This document shows, piece after piece, positions 8,181 through 16,225 of a stretch of DNA of 32,605 nt. Made by a program: the position numbers and the translations under genes. Each line of letters starts with the position of its first letter. Position 1 is the stretch's first letter. Source of the stretch: Clostridiales bacterium (GTDB lineage Bacteria > Bacillota > Clostridia > Christensenellales > Pumilibacteraceae); contig JAFLVD010000006.1 in NCBI GenBank assembly GCA_022508485.1, positions 51,030 to 83,634 on the forward strand. Reading direction: 5' to 3'. The notes beneath the pieces were generated by a model that did no database searches, was not told the DNA's origin, and saw nothing but the letters and a program-made list of their open reading frames with translations.

Positions 8181-9155
8181 TTAAAGTTCCTGTCGTATCT
8201 TTTCGGATATGTCGTTGCGCGCCAGGACGTACGCGCTTTTAATAATATGGTAAATGGTTTCTGCGGTCGCCGCGCCGTGGCCCTTTATAATCGGCGCGGA
8301 AAAGCCGAGCAGAACCGCACCGTCAAGCTCGGTGTAGTTGTACTTTTTGTACAGCTTGTCGTGAAGCTTTTTGTAGCCCTCGTCCGTTATGCCAAGCTTG
8401 TTCATTGCGGTGTCTATTTCTTTAAGCACGCCGAGCGCGACGCCTTCCATTGTTTTGAGTAAGATGTTGCCCGAAAAGCCCTCGCACACCACGACGTCGC
8501 CCTCGCCCGTAAGTATTTCCGTGCCTTCGAGGTTGCCGATAAAGTCGAGAGTGGGCGTATTTCTTAAAAGCTCGTTCGCCTTTTTGGTGAGCGCGCTGCC
8601 TTTTTTGTCCTCGGCGCCGTTGTTTAAAAGCACGACCTTAGGCTTTTCGGTGCCGATTGCCTTCATGTACGCGCAGCCGATTTTGGCGAAGCTTACAAGC
8701 TTTTCGGCGCGGCAGTCGACGTTGGCGCCGCAGTCCACTATGCAAAACGGCGTACCGTCTATCTTTCTCGGTTCGCAGAGAAGCGCCGGGCAGTCCGCTA
8801 TTTTTTTAAGCATGAGCATTGCCGCGACAAAAACCGCGCCGGTCGCGCCGCAAGTAACGACGGCCTTTGCCTTACCCTCTCTGCAAAGCTCGACGGCGGC
8901 AACGAGCGATGAGTCCTTTTTGGCGGCGATCGCTTCCATGGGGTTATCGGTATTTAATATCGTCTGCGGCGCGTCGATAACGGCAAGACGCTTTTTGTCG
9001 TACGCCTTACCCGAAACGGCTTGCTCTATTGCCGCCTTGTCGCCGCAAACATAAACGAACAAATCCTTAGTCTCGTTAAGCGCGGCGATTGCGCCCGATA
9101 TAAGACTTGACGGCGGATTGTCCGCGCCTTGAATATCAACAGCTACTTCTATCAT
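8181..9155 (-). CDS. plsX: Phosphate acyltransferase PlsX
   Basis: PlsX converts acyl-ACP and phosphate to acyl-phosphate, the donor used by PlsY to start phospholipid synthesis. It is a peripheral membrane enzyme. The 324-aa length fits. Family landmarks, somewhat diverged, are the start VAVDIQGADNPP (usually AIDAMGGDNAP), TCGATGAVF (usually SAGNTGA), LLNNGAEDKKGS, FIGNLEGTEI, VVVCEGFSGNILLK and LGFSAPIIKGHGAA. It is the last gene of the lipid operon, 20 nt after the flavoprotein gene and followed by hairpins and a terminator. Its presence links the operon to membrane lipid synthesis rather than to a purely secondary pathway. The divergence at several landmarks is odd but spread evenly, which looks like lineage drift. 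Confidence 0.93.
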   Translation of the reverse strand: MIEVAVDIQGADNPPSSLISGAIAALNETKDLFVYVCGDKAAIEQAVSGKAYDKKRLAVIDAPQTILNTDNPMEAIAAKKDSSLVAAVELCREGKAKAVVTCGATGAVFVAAMLMLKKIADCPALLCEPRKIDGTPFCIVDCGANVDCRAEKLVSFAKIGCAYMKAIGTEKPKVVLLNNGAEDKKGSALTKKANELLRNTPTLDFIGNLEGTEILTGEGDVVVCEGFSGNILLKTMEGVALGVLKEIDTAMNKLGITDEGYKKLHDKLYKKYNYTELDGAVLLGFSAPIIKGHGAATAETIYHIIKSAYVLARNDISEKIRQEL

Positions 9156-9175
9156 AACGAATATAATTCCCTAAT

Positions 9176-9916
9176 TCAGCTTTCGCCCTTCCGTTGTCTG
9201 TCCCAATACTCTTTGAGGAGATATTTATACGTCCGCTCGGTAAAAGGCGACTGCGACAGTTCCTTTAAGATCTCATCCGACACCTTGCCTTCGAGCGCAA
9301 GAATTCTTCCGGCGTCCTCGAACCGTTTTACATATTTTTCGAGCCTTTCGCCTTTTGCCGAGGCGAGAAACATCTTTAATTGCGGCACGAGCACCGCGGT
9401 GTAGTTTCCGCGTCCGCAGATACAGTCGTACTGGCATTTAAGCGCGTCGTAAGCGCCTTTAACCTCGGTGTATGCGCACGTCGAGATTACCACAAAGCTT
9501 CTGCCGGGCTTGGGGTATCGTATTCCGTGAAGCGATTCGCCGGTAAGCGACGCGGGCTGACCGGCGTACGTTTGCATAAGGCTTAGCATACGGTCGGTAA
9601 AAACCTTCATTGTGCCGGGCATACCGAAAAAGTACAGAGGATAGCTTACGATTACTATATCCGAATCGAGAATTTTCTTTTTTACGTGAATAATGTCGTC
9701 GTCCTTGATTACGCACTCGCCTTCGGTGCGCGCCCAGCACGACAGACAGCCCATGCACGGTTTGACGTTAAGGTCGGACACCGTTACAAACTCGACGTCG
9801 CACGGCGCCGCTTCCTCTATGCCTTTTACAAACCAATCGGTCGCAACAAGAGTAACGCTCTCGGCGCGGCGCGGACTTCCGTTTATTACTATAACCTTTT
9901 TCTTTTCACTTTCCAT
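9176..9916 (-). CDS. Flavodoxin-fold NAD(P)H-dependent FMN reductase family protein
   Basis: The protein is 246 aa. The N-terminus VIVINGSPRRAESV is the phosphate-binding loop of flavodoxin-like FMN reductases. PCMGCLSCW (residues about 52-60) is the cysteine-rich motif of the iron-sulfur flavoprotein/NADPH-dependent FMN reductase group, and SYPLYFFGMPGTMKVFTDRM is the conserved isoalloxazine-contact region. A later Cys pair (YDCICG) adds possible metal ligands. It is cytoplasmic, with no signal peptide. It sits inside the lipid operon, 9 nt after accA and 20 nt before plsX. It is not FabK, FabI or FabV (no TIM barrel, no SDR motifs), so it is not a recognised enoyl-ACP reductase. An electron-transfer role in lipid reduction or redox sensing is speculation. 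Confidence 0.85.
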   Translation of the reverse strand: MESEKKKVIVINGSPRRAESVTLVATDWFVKGIEEAAPCDVEFVTVSDLNVKPCMGCLSCWARTEGECVIKDDDIIHVKKKILDSDIVIVSYPLYFFGMPGTMKVFTDRMLSLMQTYAGQPASLTGESLHGIRYPKPGRSFVVISTCAYTEVKGAYDALKCQYDCICGRGNYTAVLVPQLKMFLASAKGERLEKYVKRFEDAGRILALEGKVSDEILKELSQSPFTERTYKYLLKEYWDRQRKGES

Positions 9917-9925
9917 ACCGACCGA

Positions 9926-10744
9926 CTACCTTACGGCAAACTCGGCGTACCTGCCGATTTTTCTGAATTTTTCGTACCTTTTTGCGACGAGCTTTTTTTT
10001 GTTCAGCTTTTTAAGCTCATTAAGCCTTGCGGCAAGAGCGTCGCGTAGCGAATTCATAAACGAATCGGGAACGCCTTTTGAAAAATCCGGTTCGTCCACA
10101 ATGCGCTCTACTACACCCATTTCGTAAAGGTCCTGCGCGGTAAGTTTAAGGTATTCCGCCACCTCCGCGGCACGGGACGGCTCTTTAAACAGTATACTCG
10201 CGCACGACTCGGGCGCTATTACCGAATAGTACGCGTCGGAAAGCATCCAAATCTCGTCGGCGACGGATAGTGCGAGCGCACCGCCGCTTCCGCCCTCGCC
10301 GATAACGAGCGAGAGCATAGGCGTTTTAATCGACCCAAACTCGTAAAGGTTTTCGGCAATCGCCTCGCCGATACCGCGTTCCTCGGCGGACTTACCGGGA
10401 TTTGCGCCCTGAATATCCACCAAAAACAATACCGGGCGATTAAACTTTTCCGCTTCCTTTACAAGTCGAAGCGCCTTTCTGTATCCGTCGGGAAGCGCAC
10501 AGCCGAAGTTGCGCGCGACCCTCTCGTTAAAATCCTTGCCCTTTTCGGTGCCGATAACGGTAACTGGAGTGCCGCAAAGCGTGCCGATACCGCCGATAAC
10601 CGCCGGGTCGTCGCTGAATCTTCTGTCGCCGTGCAGCTCGATAAAATCGTCTACAATGGCTTTTATATAGTCGCTCGACGTCGGTCGAAACGAGCTTCTT
10701 GTAAGGCGAACCTTATCGTACGCCTTTTTAACGGTGTTTTCCAT
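9926..10744 (-). CDS. accA: Acetyl-CoA carboxylase carboxyltransferase alpha subunit
   Basis: With AccD it forms the carboxyltransferase that moves CO2 from biotin to acetyl-CoA to make malonyl-CoA. The 272-aa length is slightly short against about 315-320, because part of the N-terminal region is reduced. Typical motifs are ELHGDRRFSDDPAVIGGIG, the GANPGKSAEERG loop, the oxyanion loop IGEGGSGGALAL and APESCASILF. The C-terminus is basic (KKLNKKKLVAKRYEKFRKIGR). It starts at ATG 10744, 4 nt after the accD stop, so the two subunits are translationally close. The biotin carboxyl carrier and biotin carboxylase genes are not in this operon. Confidence 0.96.
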   Translation of the reverse strand: MENTVKKAYDKVRLTRSSFRPTSSDYIKAIVDDFIELHGDRRFSDDPAVIGGIGTLCGTPVTVIGTEKGKDFNERVARNFGCALPDGYRKALRLVKEAEKFNRPVLFLVDIQGANPGKSAEERGIGEAIAENLYEFGSIKTPMLSLVIGEGGSGGALALSVADEIWMLSDAYYSVIAPESCASILFKEPSRAAEVAEYLKLTAQDLYEMGVVERIVDEPDFSKGVPDSFMNSLRDALAARLNELKKLNKKKLVAKRYEKFRKIGRYAEFAVR

Positions 10745-10748
10745 AAAA

Positions 10749-11558
10749 CTAAACTCTCTTACAGCCGTGAAGCATAAGCATTTTCGTTATGTAATCGCGC
10801 TGATTTTTGCGCTCGACCACGCCGTCCAAAAATCCGTGATTAAGCATAAACTCCGCCGTCTGAAAATCGGGCGGCAACTTTTCCTTAGTGTTTTGCTCTA
10901 TTACGCGCTTACCGGCAAAGCCGACGATAGAGTCCGGCTCGCCTATTATGACGTCGCCGAGACTTGCAAAGCTTGCGGTAACGCCGCCCATAGTGGGGTC
11001 GGTAACGCATTCGAGACAAAAAAGTCCTTTATCGCTGTGGCGCTTTACCGCAAGCGAGGTTTTTACCATCTGCATAAGCGAAAGAACGCCCTCTTGCATT
11101 CTCGCGCCGCCCGACGCCGTAAAGCCTATAACGGGCAAACCGTGCTTGGTCGCATACTCGAAAAGCGCGGTTATCTTGTCGCCTACGACCGTACCCATCG
11201 ACGCCATCATAAACTCGGGATTCATTACGAAAATGCAGGTGGCGTAGCCGCCGATTGTCGCCCTGCCGCAAAGCACACCCTCGTTTTCGCCGCTCTTTTT
11301 GCGCGCGGCCTCCGCCTTTCCTTTATAGTCGGGAAAGTTAATGGGGTCGGCGTGAATGTCCGCGCCGAAAAGCTCGGTAAAGCTTCCGCCGTCCACAAGA
11401 TACTCTATCCTTGCGCGCGGCGGAATTCTCATATACTTGCCGCACTTGGGGCAAATAAAGTACGAATTGGCTTTTTCCGCCGCGGTAATCTCGTTCTTGC
11501 AATTTGCGCAAACGGTTTTTTCCGCGGAAGAAGTCATTTTTTCGAGTACTCCGCTCAT
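10749..11558 (-). CDS. accD: Acetyl-CoA carboxylase carboxyltransferase beta subunit
   Basis: This is the zinc-finger subunit of the carboxyltransferase. The N-terminal four-cysteine finger is complete (Cys17, Cys20, Cys36, Cys39, as CANC...CPKC). The crotonase-fold core contains FTASGGARMQEG, VTDPTMGGVTASFASLGD and the GFAGKRVIEQ segment. The 269-aa length is normal. The start ATG overlaps the fabD stop codon (ATGA), which implies translational coupling, and the stop TAG is 4 nt before accA. The adjacent accD-accA pair is typical of Bacillota. Confidence 0.97.
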   Translation of the reverse strand: MSGVLEKMTSSAEKTVCANCKNEITAAEKANSYFICPKCGKYMRIPPRARIEYLVDGGSFTELFGADIHADPINFPDYKGKAEAARKKSGENEGVLCGRATIGGYATCIFVMNPEFMMASMGTVVGDKITALFEYATKHGLPVIGFTASGGARMQEGVLSLMQMVKTSLAVKRHSDKGLFCLECVTDPTMGGVTASFASLGDVIIGEPDSIVGFAGKRVIEQNTKEKLPPDFQTAEFMLNHGFLDGVVERKNQRDYITKMLMLHGCKRV

Positions 11559-12496
11559 GCCGCTTCACCGCCGAGAATGAGCTTGGTGGCCTCGTCGAGC
11601 GAGTTTACGTCGGTTACGGTATAGCGTACGGAGTCATCCAGCGTGCGCTTTACAAAGCCGGTAAGCGTACTGCCGGCGCCCACTTCTATAAACGTGTCCA
11701 CGCCGTCCGCCGCCATTTTTTTAATAACGGTTTCGAATCTGACCGGAGAGCAGACCTGACGGGAAACGGCGTCGATTATCCCGTCGCGCGAGGAGGGATA
11801 CGGCGCACCCGTAAGGTCGGAATAAAGCGTAACCGACGGCGCGCCGACGTTTACTCCGTCAAGCGCCTCGCGAAGCGTTTTTTCCGCTTCCGCCATGTAC
11901 GGCGTGTGGAACGCGCCGCTTACCGCAAGCTTTACCGCTCTTCCGCCGGCGGACACAATCTTTGCCGCGAGCGAATCCACTTCGTCCGGCCTGCCAGAGC
12001 AAGCTATCTGCCCGGGGCAGTTGTAGTTAACGGGCCACACCTCGGTGAACTCGGCGCAAAGGCTTTCCACCGTTTCGGCGTCGAGCTTTAATGCGGCGAT
12101 CATGCTTCCGCTGTGAAGCCTCGAAAGCTCTGCCATTTTTCTCGCGCGTTTAAGAACGAACTCGAATGCGTCGTCCACGCTTAAAACGCCGGTGTACGCA
12201 AGCGCCGGAATCTCGCCGAGCGAAAAGCCGGCGGCGCAGTCCGCTGCGATTCCGCGGTTTTTAAGTTCGAGAGCAAAGGCAAGCCCGGTCAAAAACAAGC
12301 ACGGCTGAGCGTACTCGGTGCTTTTAAGCATTTCGGGATCGCCGTTAAAGCAAATATCGGTTATTCCTTTAAAGCGCGCCTCCGCGCCGTCGAAAAGCCG
12401 ACGGGCGACGGACGAAACCTCGTACAGGTCCTTGCCCATACCTACGGTCTGCGCACCCTGACCGGAAAATAAAATAGCTGTCTTTTTCATTTCCAC
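11555..12496 (-). CDS. fabD: Malonyl-CoA:ACP transacylase FabD
   Basis: FabD transfers malonyl from CoA to the ACP thiol, supplying the extender for chain elongation. The GQGAQ loop is at residues 12-16, the nucleophile Ser92 lies in GFSLGE and the catalytic His197 in SGAFHTPYM. The 313-aa length is normal. The residue before the nucleophile is Phe instead of the usual His of GHSLGE. That position varies in other Bacillota, so it need not mean altered substrate choice. The start is taken as ATG 12496; an ATG two codons downstream is also possible. The stop overlaps accD. Upstream, the 100-nt gap from fabZ is the largest spacing inside the operon. Confidence 0.96.
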   Translation of the reverse strand: MEMKKTAILFSGQGAQTVGMGKDLYEVSSVARRLFDGAEARFKGITDICFNGDPEMLKSTEYAQPCLFLTGLAFALELKNRGIAADCAAGFSLGEIPALAYTGVLSVDDAFEFVLKRARKMAELSRLHSGSMIAALKLDAETVESLCAEFTEVWPVNYNCPGQIACSGRPDEVDSLAAKIVSAGGRAVKLAVSGAFHTPYMAEAEKTLREALDGVNVGAPSVTLYSDLTGAPYPSSRDGIIDAVSRQVCSPVRFETVIKKMAADGVDTFIEVGAGSTLTGFVKRTLDDSVRYTVTDVNSLDEATKLILGGEAA

Positions 12497-12525
12497 GTCC
12501 GATTATGTAGAAAGTTTTTTTGTTG

Positions 12526-12589
12526 CGGCGTTTCGGCACGGTAAGCGGTTTATGCGTAAACGATATACTCTGCCGCCGCGGAAACGCCG
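12526..12589 (-). other. Long-loop inverted repeat in the fabZ-fabD gap
   Basis: The 100-nt non-coding gap between fabZ and fabD holds a perfect nine-base inverted repeat: CGGCGTTTC at 12526-12534 and GAAACGCCG at 12581-12589, with 46 nt between the arms. In the transcript the stem would close about 30 nt ahead of the fabD start. No U run follows, so it is not a plain terminator. It may be an RNA structure affecting fabD expression, or chance. Confidence 0.4.
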
Positions 12590-12596
12590 TAAAAGA

Positions 12597-13049
12597 TTAT
12601 TTGTCGGAGTAAATACCGGCTTTGTCCGTTACGGTAAAAGTCATACTGCCTTTTGCGCAAACGGTATCGTTTACCTGCGCGGTAGCGTCGAAGGTTACAA
12701 GCGGACCGCCGGCGCGCGTTTTTTTAACGCTGATTTTTAAAGTGTCGCCGGGAATAACGGGTTTAACGAACTTAAAGCCGTCCACTTTTAGCAGTACGTA
12801 CAGCACCTTATCGTCGTCCTTTACGTCGCCCGACGTCATAACTATCGAGCAAAGCTGAGCGCACGCCTCTATAATAAGCACGCCGGGCATAATGGGCGCG
12901 TCCGGGAAATGCCCCACAAAGTACGGCTCGTTGACCGAAACGTTTTTAATGCCCACCGCGCTCTCGCCGGCTTCGTATTCGACGACCTTTTCTATCATCT
13001 GAAAAGGCGGACGCTGTTTTATTTTGGTGTTGACCCAATCGATATTCAT
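12597..13049 (-). CDS. fabZ: 3-hydroxyacyl-ACP dehydratase FabZ
   Basis: This hot-dog-fold dehydratase removes water from 3-hydroxyacyl-ACP to give trans-2-enoyl-ACP. The conserved segment VNEPYFVGHFPDAPIMPG contains catalytic His47, and LIIEACAQ holds catalytic Glu61, both intact. The chosen start ATG at 13049 gives 150 aa and overlaps the fabG stop by one base (TAATG). A frame extending to 13103 adds a meaningless leader inside fabG and is not used. The N-terminal motif is KQRPPFQMIEKV rather than the common HRYPFLLVDRV. It follows fabG directly in the operon. Confidence 0.95.
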   Translation of the reverse strand: MNIDWVNTKIKQRPPFQMIEKVVEYEAGESAVGIKNVSVNEPYFVGHFPDAPIMPGVLIIEACAQLCSIVMTSGDVKDDDKVLYVLLKVDGFKFVKPVIPGDTLKISVKKTRAGGPLVTFDATAQVNDTVCAKGSMTFTVTDKAGIYSDK

Positions 13050-13780
13050 TACAGCGACAAGCCTCCGTCGAGAGTTATTACCTGGCCGGTAACGTACGAG
13101 CACGCGTCGGAGGCGAGCGTAACGACGACGTTCGCCACCTCTTCGGGCGTGCCGAAACGGTGCATAGGTATCGCCTTAATATACTCTTCCACCTTGTCGG
13201 CAGGAAGCTCATGCGTCATTTCCGTTTGGATAAAACCGGGCGCGACCGCGTTTACGCGTATACCTTTTTCTCCGAGTTCTCTGGCGAGCACTCTTGTCAG
13301 CGAGTTTACCGCGCCCTTTGTCGCGCTGTACACGCTCTGCCCGGCAAGCGCCATCTCGCCGCTTACGGACGACATGTTTATGATAACGCCGCTCTTTTTG
13401 CGAAACATTTTAAGAGCCGCCGCCTGCGCGCAGTAAAAATACGCCTTAACGTTAAGGTCGAAGCACTTGTCGAGATTGTCGGTGTTAAGCATGAGCAAAA
13501 ACTCGTCCTTGACAATGCCGGCGTTGTTTACGAGAAGGTCTATTCCGCCGTACGTTTTGTCGACGGTGCGAATCATCTCGTTAACCTGCTTTTTGTCGGT
13601 AACGTCGGCGCAGTAAATCATGCCGTCGCCGCCGTTTTCTTTAACGGTGGCGAGAACCTTTTCCGCCTCTTCCTTACTGCGGCTGTAATTGATGACGACC
13701 GTATAGCCGGCTTTTGCAAGCCCTATCGCGCACGCCTTTCCGATACCTCTCGACGCGCCGGTTATAATTGCTGTTTTCAT
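13049..13780 (-). CDS. fabG: 3-oxoacyl-ACP reductase FabG
   Basis: This NADPH-dependent short-chain dehydrogenase reduces 3-oxoacyl-ACP to the 3R-hydroxy form. It has the cofactor loop TGASRGIG (residues 7-14), the NNAG motif (85-88) and the catalytic set Asn110, Ser138, Tyr151 and Lys155 (YSATK). PGFIQTEM is typical of FabG and the C-terminus ends in DGGLSL. The 243-aa length fits. ATG at 13780 comes 4 nt after the ketosynthase stop, with AAAGGAA inside the end of that gene as ribosome-binding site. The stop overlaps the fabZ start. Confidence 0.96.
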   Translation of the reverse strand: MKTAIITGASRGIGKACAIGLAKAGYTVVINYSRSKEEAEKVLATVKENGGDGMIYCADVTDKKQVNEMIRTVDKTYGGIDLLVNNAGIVKDEFLLMLNTDNLDKCFDLNVKAYFYCAQAAALKMFRKKSGVIINMSSVSGEMALAGQSVYSATKGAVNSLTRVLARELGEKGIRVNAVAPGFIQTEMTHELPADKVEEYIKAIPMHRFGTPEEVANVVVTLASDACSYVTGQVITLDGGLSL

Positions 13781-13784
13781 TTTG

Positions 13785-16178
13785 TTATTCCTTTTCGAGG
13801 ACTACCGCGGAATATCCTCCGCCCAGTCCGTAAGACGTAACGAGAAGCTTAGTAAGTGCGCCGCACTTTACTTCCGTTTTTTCTGTCTTTTTGCCTATTT
13901 TGTACGCGCTTTTTTCGGTCTCGATTTTACCCGAGAGTATAAGCGCGCCGTGCGCCGCGGAAAGCGCCGCGGAGGCCGCTCTGCCCTCGCCGAGCCGCTC
14001 TTTTACCGAAATTACGGGAACAGCTTCAAGCCTTGCGCCAAACACGCGCTTATACGACTCGATCTCCGTCTTGTCTATTTCGACGTGGCCGTTGCCGAAG
14101 CCGATAATGCCGTCGATGTCGTTTGCGGTAAGTCCGGCGTCTTTAAGCGCGATAGAGATTGCGCGGTCGAGTGCCTCGCCGCTGCCGTCGATTGTGTCGA
14201 GCGAAACGCCGTGCGTCGCCGAACCGAACCCGGAGACTTTGCAGTACTTTTTTGCGCCGCGCGTTTTGGCGCTGTTTCCGCTTTCCACAAGCAGAGTTAC
14301 CGAACCGTCCGAAAGCGTAAACTTTTTGTCCTTTCCCTTGTACGGCTTGACGATTTTATCAGCCTTTAATTCCACCTTTTCGACAAGCTCGTCCATAACG
14401 TCGCTGCTCGCGTCGGTGCCGCATGCAAGCATGGCGGCGGCGTCGCCGTTACGAATAACTTCAACCGCATAGCCGAGAGCGAAAATGCCGGACTGCACGC
14501 CGTTGGTTACGGTAACGTTATAGCCCTTAACGCCCGAGCAGATGGAAAGATATCCGCCTGCCGCGTTATAAACGGTGTTGGGGAATTTAAACGCGCTTCC
14601 GAATGCGTTGCCGCGCTCGGCAAGCATTACCTCGAAGTCGCACGCAGGGTCGACCGCGCCGGTCGAAGTTCCCACGATTATACCTATATCGAACGCGTTG
14701 TCGTCCGTTACGGTATAGCCACCGTCGGCTAATGCCTGCATACCCGAAACGGACTGAAGCTGAGAGAACCTGTCGAGCTTGCGGTAAAACGCCATTTTAA
14801 GCCCAAGCGCGTCGTAGTCCGCGGTCGAAATCGCAGAACGCAGCGTATCCGCGGTTACGCGTCCGTCCGCTTTTGCGACTTCCACGTATTTATCCACGCC
14901 GTTACCGAGCGGAGTTACCGCGCCGATACCTGTTATATGTACGTCCTTTGCGCCGACCTTTTTGACCTCTTTGGTTTTTTCGCCGAATATGATGCTCGCA
15001 TTGTTTCCGCCGAAAGCAAACGAATTGCTCATAACTGCGGAAAGCTGTTTTTTGCGCGCGGCGTTAGGCGTAAAGTCGATTTTACCTGCCTTTTCTTTAA
15101 GCGCCTCGATATCCTCGGGCGTGTAGCCTACCGTGGGCGGAACGATATTTTCCGTAAGAGCTTTTACGGCAAAAACCGCCTCGATAGCGCCTGCCGCGCC
15201 GAGACAGTGTCCCGTCATCGATTTGGTGGACGATACGCTTAAATCGGGATTTTTGTCGTCGAAAATAGTGTGAAGCGACAAGAACTCCGCCTGGTCGTTT
15301 TTGGCGGTGCCCGTGCCGTGCGCGTTAACGTAGTTTATGTCGGACTCGCTAATTCCGGCCGCGGCCATTGCGCGAGAGATTGCCTTCATCTGCCCCTCGC
15401 CGTCGGGACGAGGTGCGGTAATGTGGTGCGCGTCGCTCGTAATTCCTGAGCCGAGCACCTCGCAGTATATGTGCGCGCCGCGCGCTTTGGCGTGAGCCAT
15501 GCTCTCCACAACGAGCGCCGCGCTTCCTTCGCCGAGGTTAAGCCCCACCGAATGATTAAACGGCGAGCAAGGCTTGTCGGATAGAGCGTGAAGCGAGATA
15601 AATCCGGCGTAAGGCACGGACGAGAACGCGTCCGAACCGCCGGCTATAACGACGTCCGCCTTTCCTGCGCGGATAATGTCGACGGCGTACGCAATGCTTA
15701 TAGTGCCTGCGGCACAAGCGTTGGCGACGTTGGTTACCACGCCGCCGGCGCCGACTTTACGCGCGACCTGAGACGCGATTGAAGAAATGGGCATTTGAAG
15801 AACGGTGTTCTTGTCCTTTTTTCCGTCCTTGTAGTAGCTGTCGATACTGACGGCGCCGCCTACGCAGCTTCCCATAATTACCGCCGCCTTGCCGTCGCCG
15901 TTAAAGCCTTTAAGCCCTGCGTCGCGCATAGCCTCTTCGGTAGCCCTTATGCAAAGCTTTGTAACCCTGTCGACGCCTGCGTTTTCGGGCGTGTCGAGGT
16001 CGGGGCATTTTACTTCGCCGGCATAATCGGCGTAACAATCCTTTGTGTCGACCGCAGTCGTATGTTCGATTCCGCTTTTTCCTTCTACCGCGTTTTTCCA
16101 GCACTCGTCGACCGAGTTGCCGATTGCGCACAGCATACCGAGTCCTGTTATTACACAGCGCTTTTCGTCATTTATCAT
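13785..16178 (-). CDS. fabF: Fused ketosynthase and chain-length-factor-like didomain (FabF-type)
   Basis: The protein is 797 aa, twice the length of FabF. Residues 1-400 form a complete beta-ketoacyl-ACP synthase: nucleophile Cys155 in NACAAGT, His287 in NAHGTGT, His324 in MTGHCLGAAG, and the FAFGGNN end motif. After a short linker a second thiolase-fold half begins at about 412 (VHITGIGAVTPLGNG). All three catalytic positions are lost there: Cys becomes Val561 (NGVQSG), and the two His align with Gly695 and Glu731. The fold markers remain (YAVEVIRNG, the SDGSV loop, YGLGGGYSAVV). This active/inactive pairing matches KS with chain-length factor in type II polyketide and aryl-polyene systems and the KS-CLF of PUFA synthases. 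Start ATG at 16178 has a strong AAGGAGG. It is the second gene of the operon. Confidence 0.93.
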   Translation of the reverse strand: MINDEKRCVITGLGMLCAIGNSVDECWKNAVEGKSGIEHTTAVDTKDCYADYAGEVKCPDLDTPENAGVDRVTKLCIRATEEAMRDAGLKGFNGDGKAAVIMGSCVGGAVSIDSYYKDGKKDKNTVLQMPISSIASQVARKVGAGGVVTNVANACAAGTISIAYAVDIIRAGKADVVIAGGSDAFSSVPYAGFISLHALSDKPCSPFNHSVGLNLGEGSAALVVESMAHAKARGAHIYCEVLGSGITSDAHHITAPRPDGEGQMKAISRAMAAAGISESDINYVNAHGTGTAKNDQAEFLSLHTIFDDKNPDLSVSSTKSMTGHCLGAAGAIEAVFAVKALTENIVPPTVGYTPEDIEALKEKAGKIDFTPNAARKKQLSAVMSNSFAFGGNNASIIFGEKTKEVKKVGAKDVHITGIGAVTPLGNGVDKYVEVAKADGRVTADTLRSAISTADYDALGLKMAFYRKLDRFSQLQSVSGMQALADGGYTVTDDNAFDIGIIVGTSTGAVDPACDFEVMLAERGNAFGSAFKFPNTVYNAAGGYLSICSGVKGYNVTVTNGVQSGIFALGYAVEVIRNGDAAAMLACGTDASSDVMDELVEKVELKADKIVKPYKGKDKKFTLSDGSVTLLVESGNSAKTRGAKKYCKVSGFGSATHGVSLDTIDGSGEALDRAISIALKDAGLTANDIDGIIGFGNGHVEIDKTEIESYKRVFGARLEAVPVISVKERLGEGRAASAALSAAHGALILSGKIETEKSAYKIGKKTEKTEVKCGALTKLLVTSYGLGGGYSAVVLEKE

Positions 16179-16225
16179 AGTATGACAATGACCTCCTTAT
16201 ATATGGGTGTGTATAGTAAATCCGA

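Noticed and set aside
9176-9916. The flavoprotein as the missing enoyl-ACP reductase FabK
   Set aside because: FabK is a TIM-barrel FMN enzyme of about 310 aa. This 246-aa protein has the flavodoxin-like GSPR loop and a Cys-rich motif instead.
11555-12496. GFSLGE in FabD as evidence for an acyltransferase with altered extender specificity
   Set aside because: The nucleophile Ser92 and His197 are present, and the residue before the Ser varies among Bacillota FabD proteins, so the change alone does not support a new specificity.
13050-13103. Upstream extension of fabZ by 18 codons
   Set aside because: The extra residues are unlike FabZ and lie inside fabG. The ATG at 13049 overlaps the fabG stop as TAATG and gives the family length.
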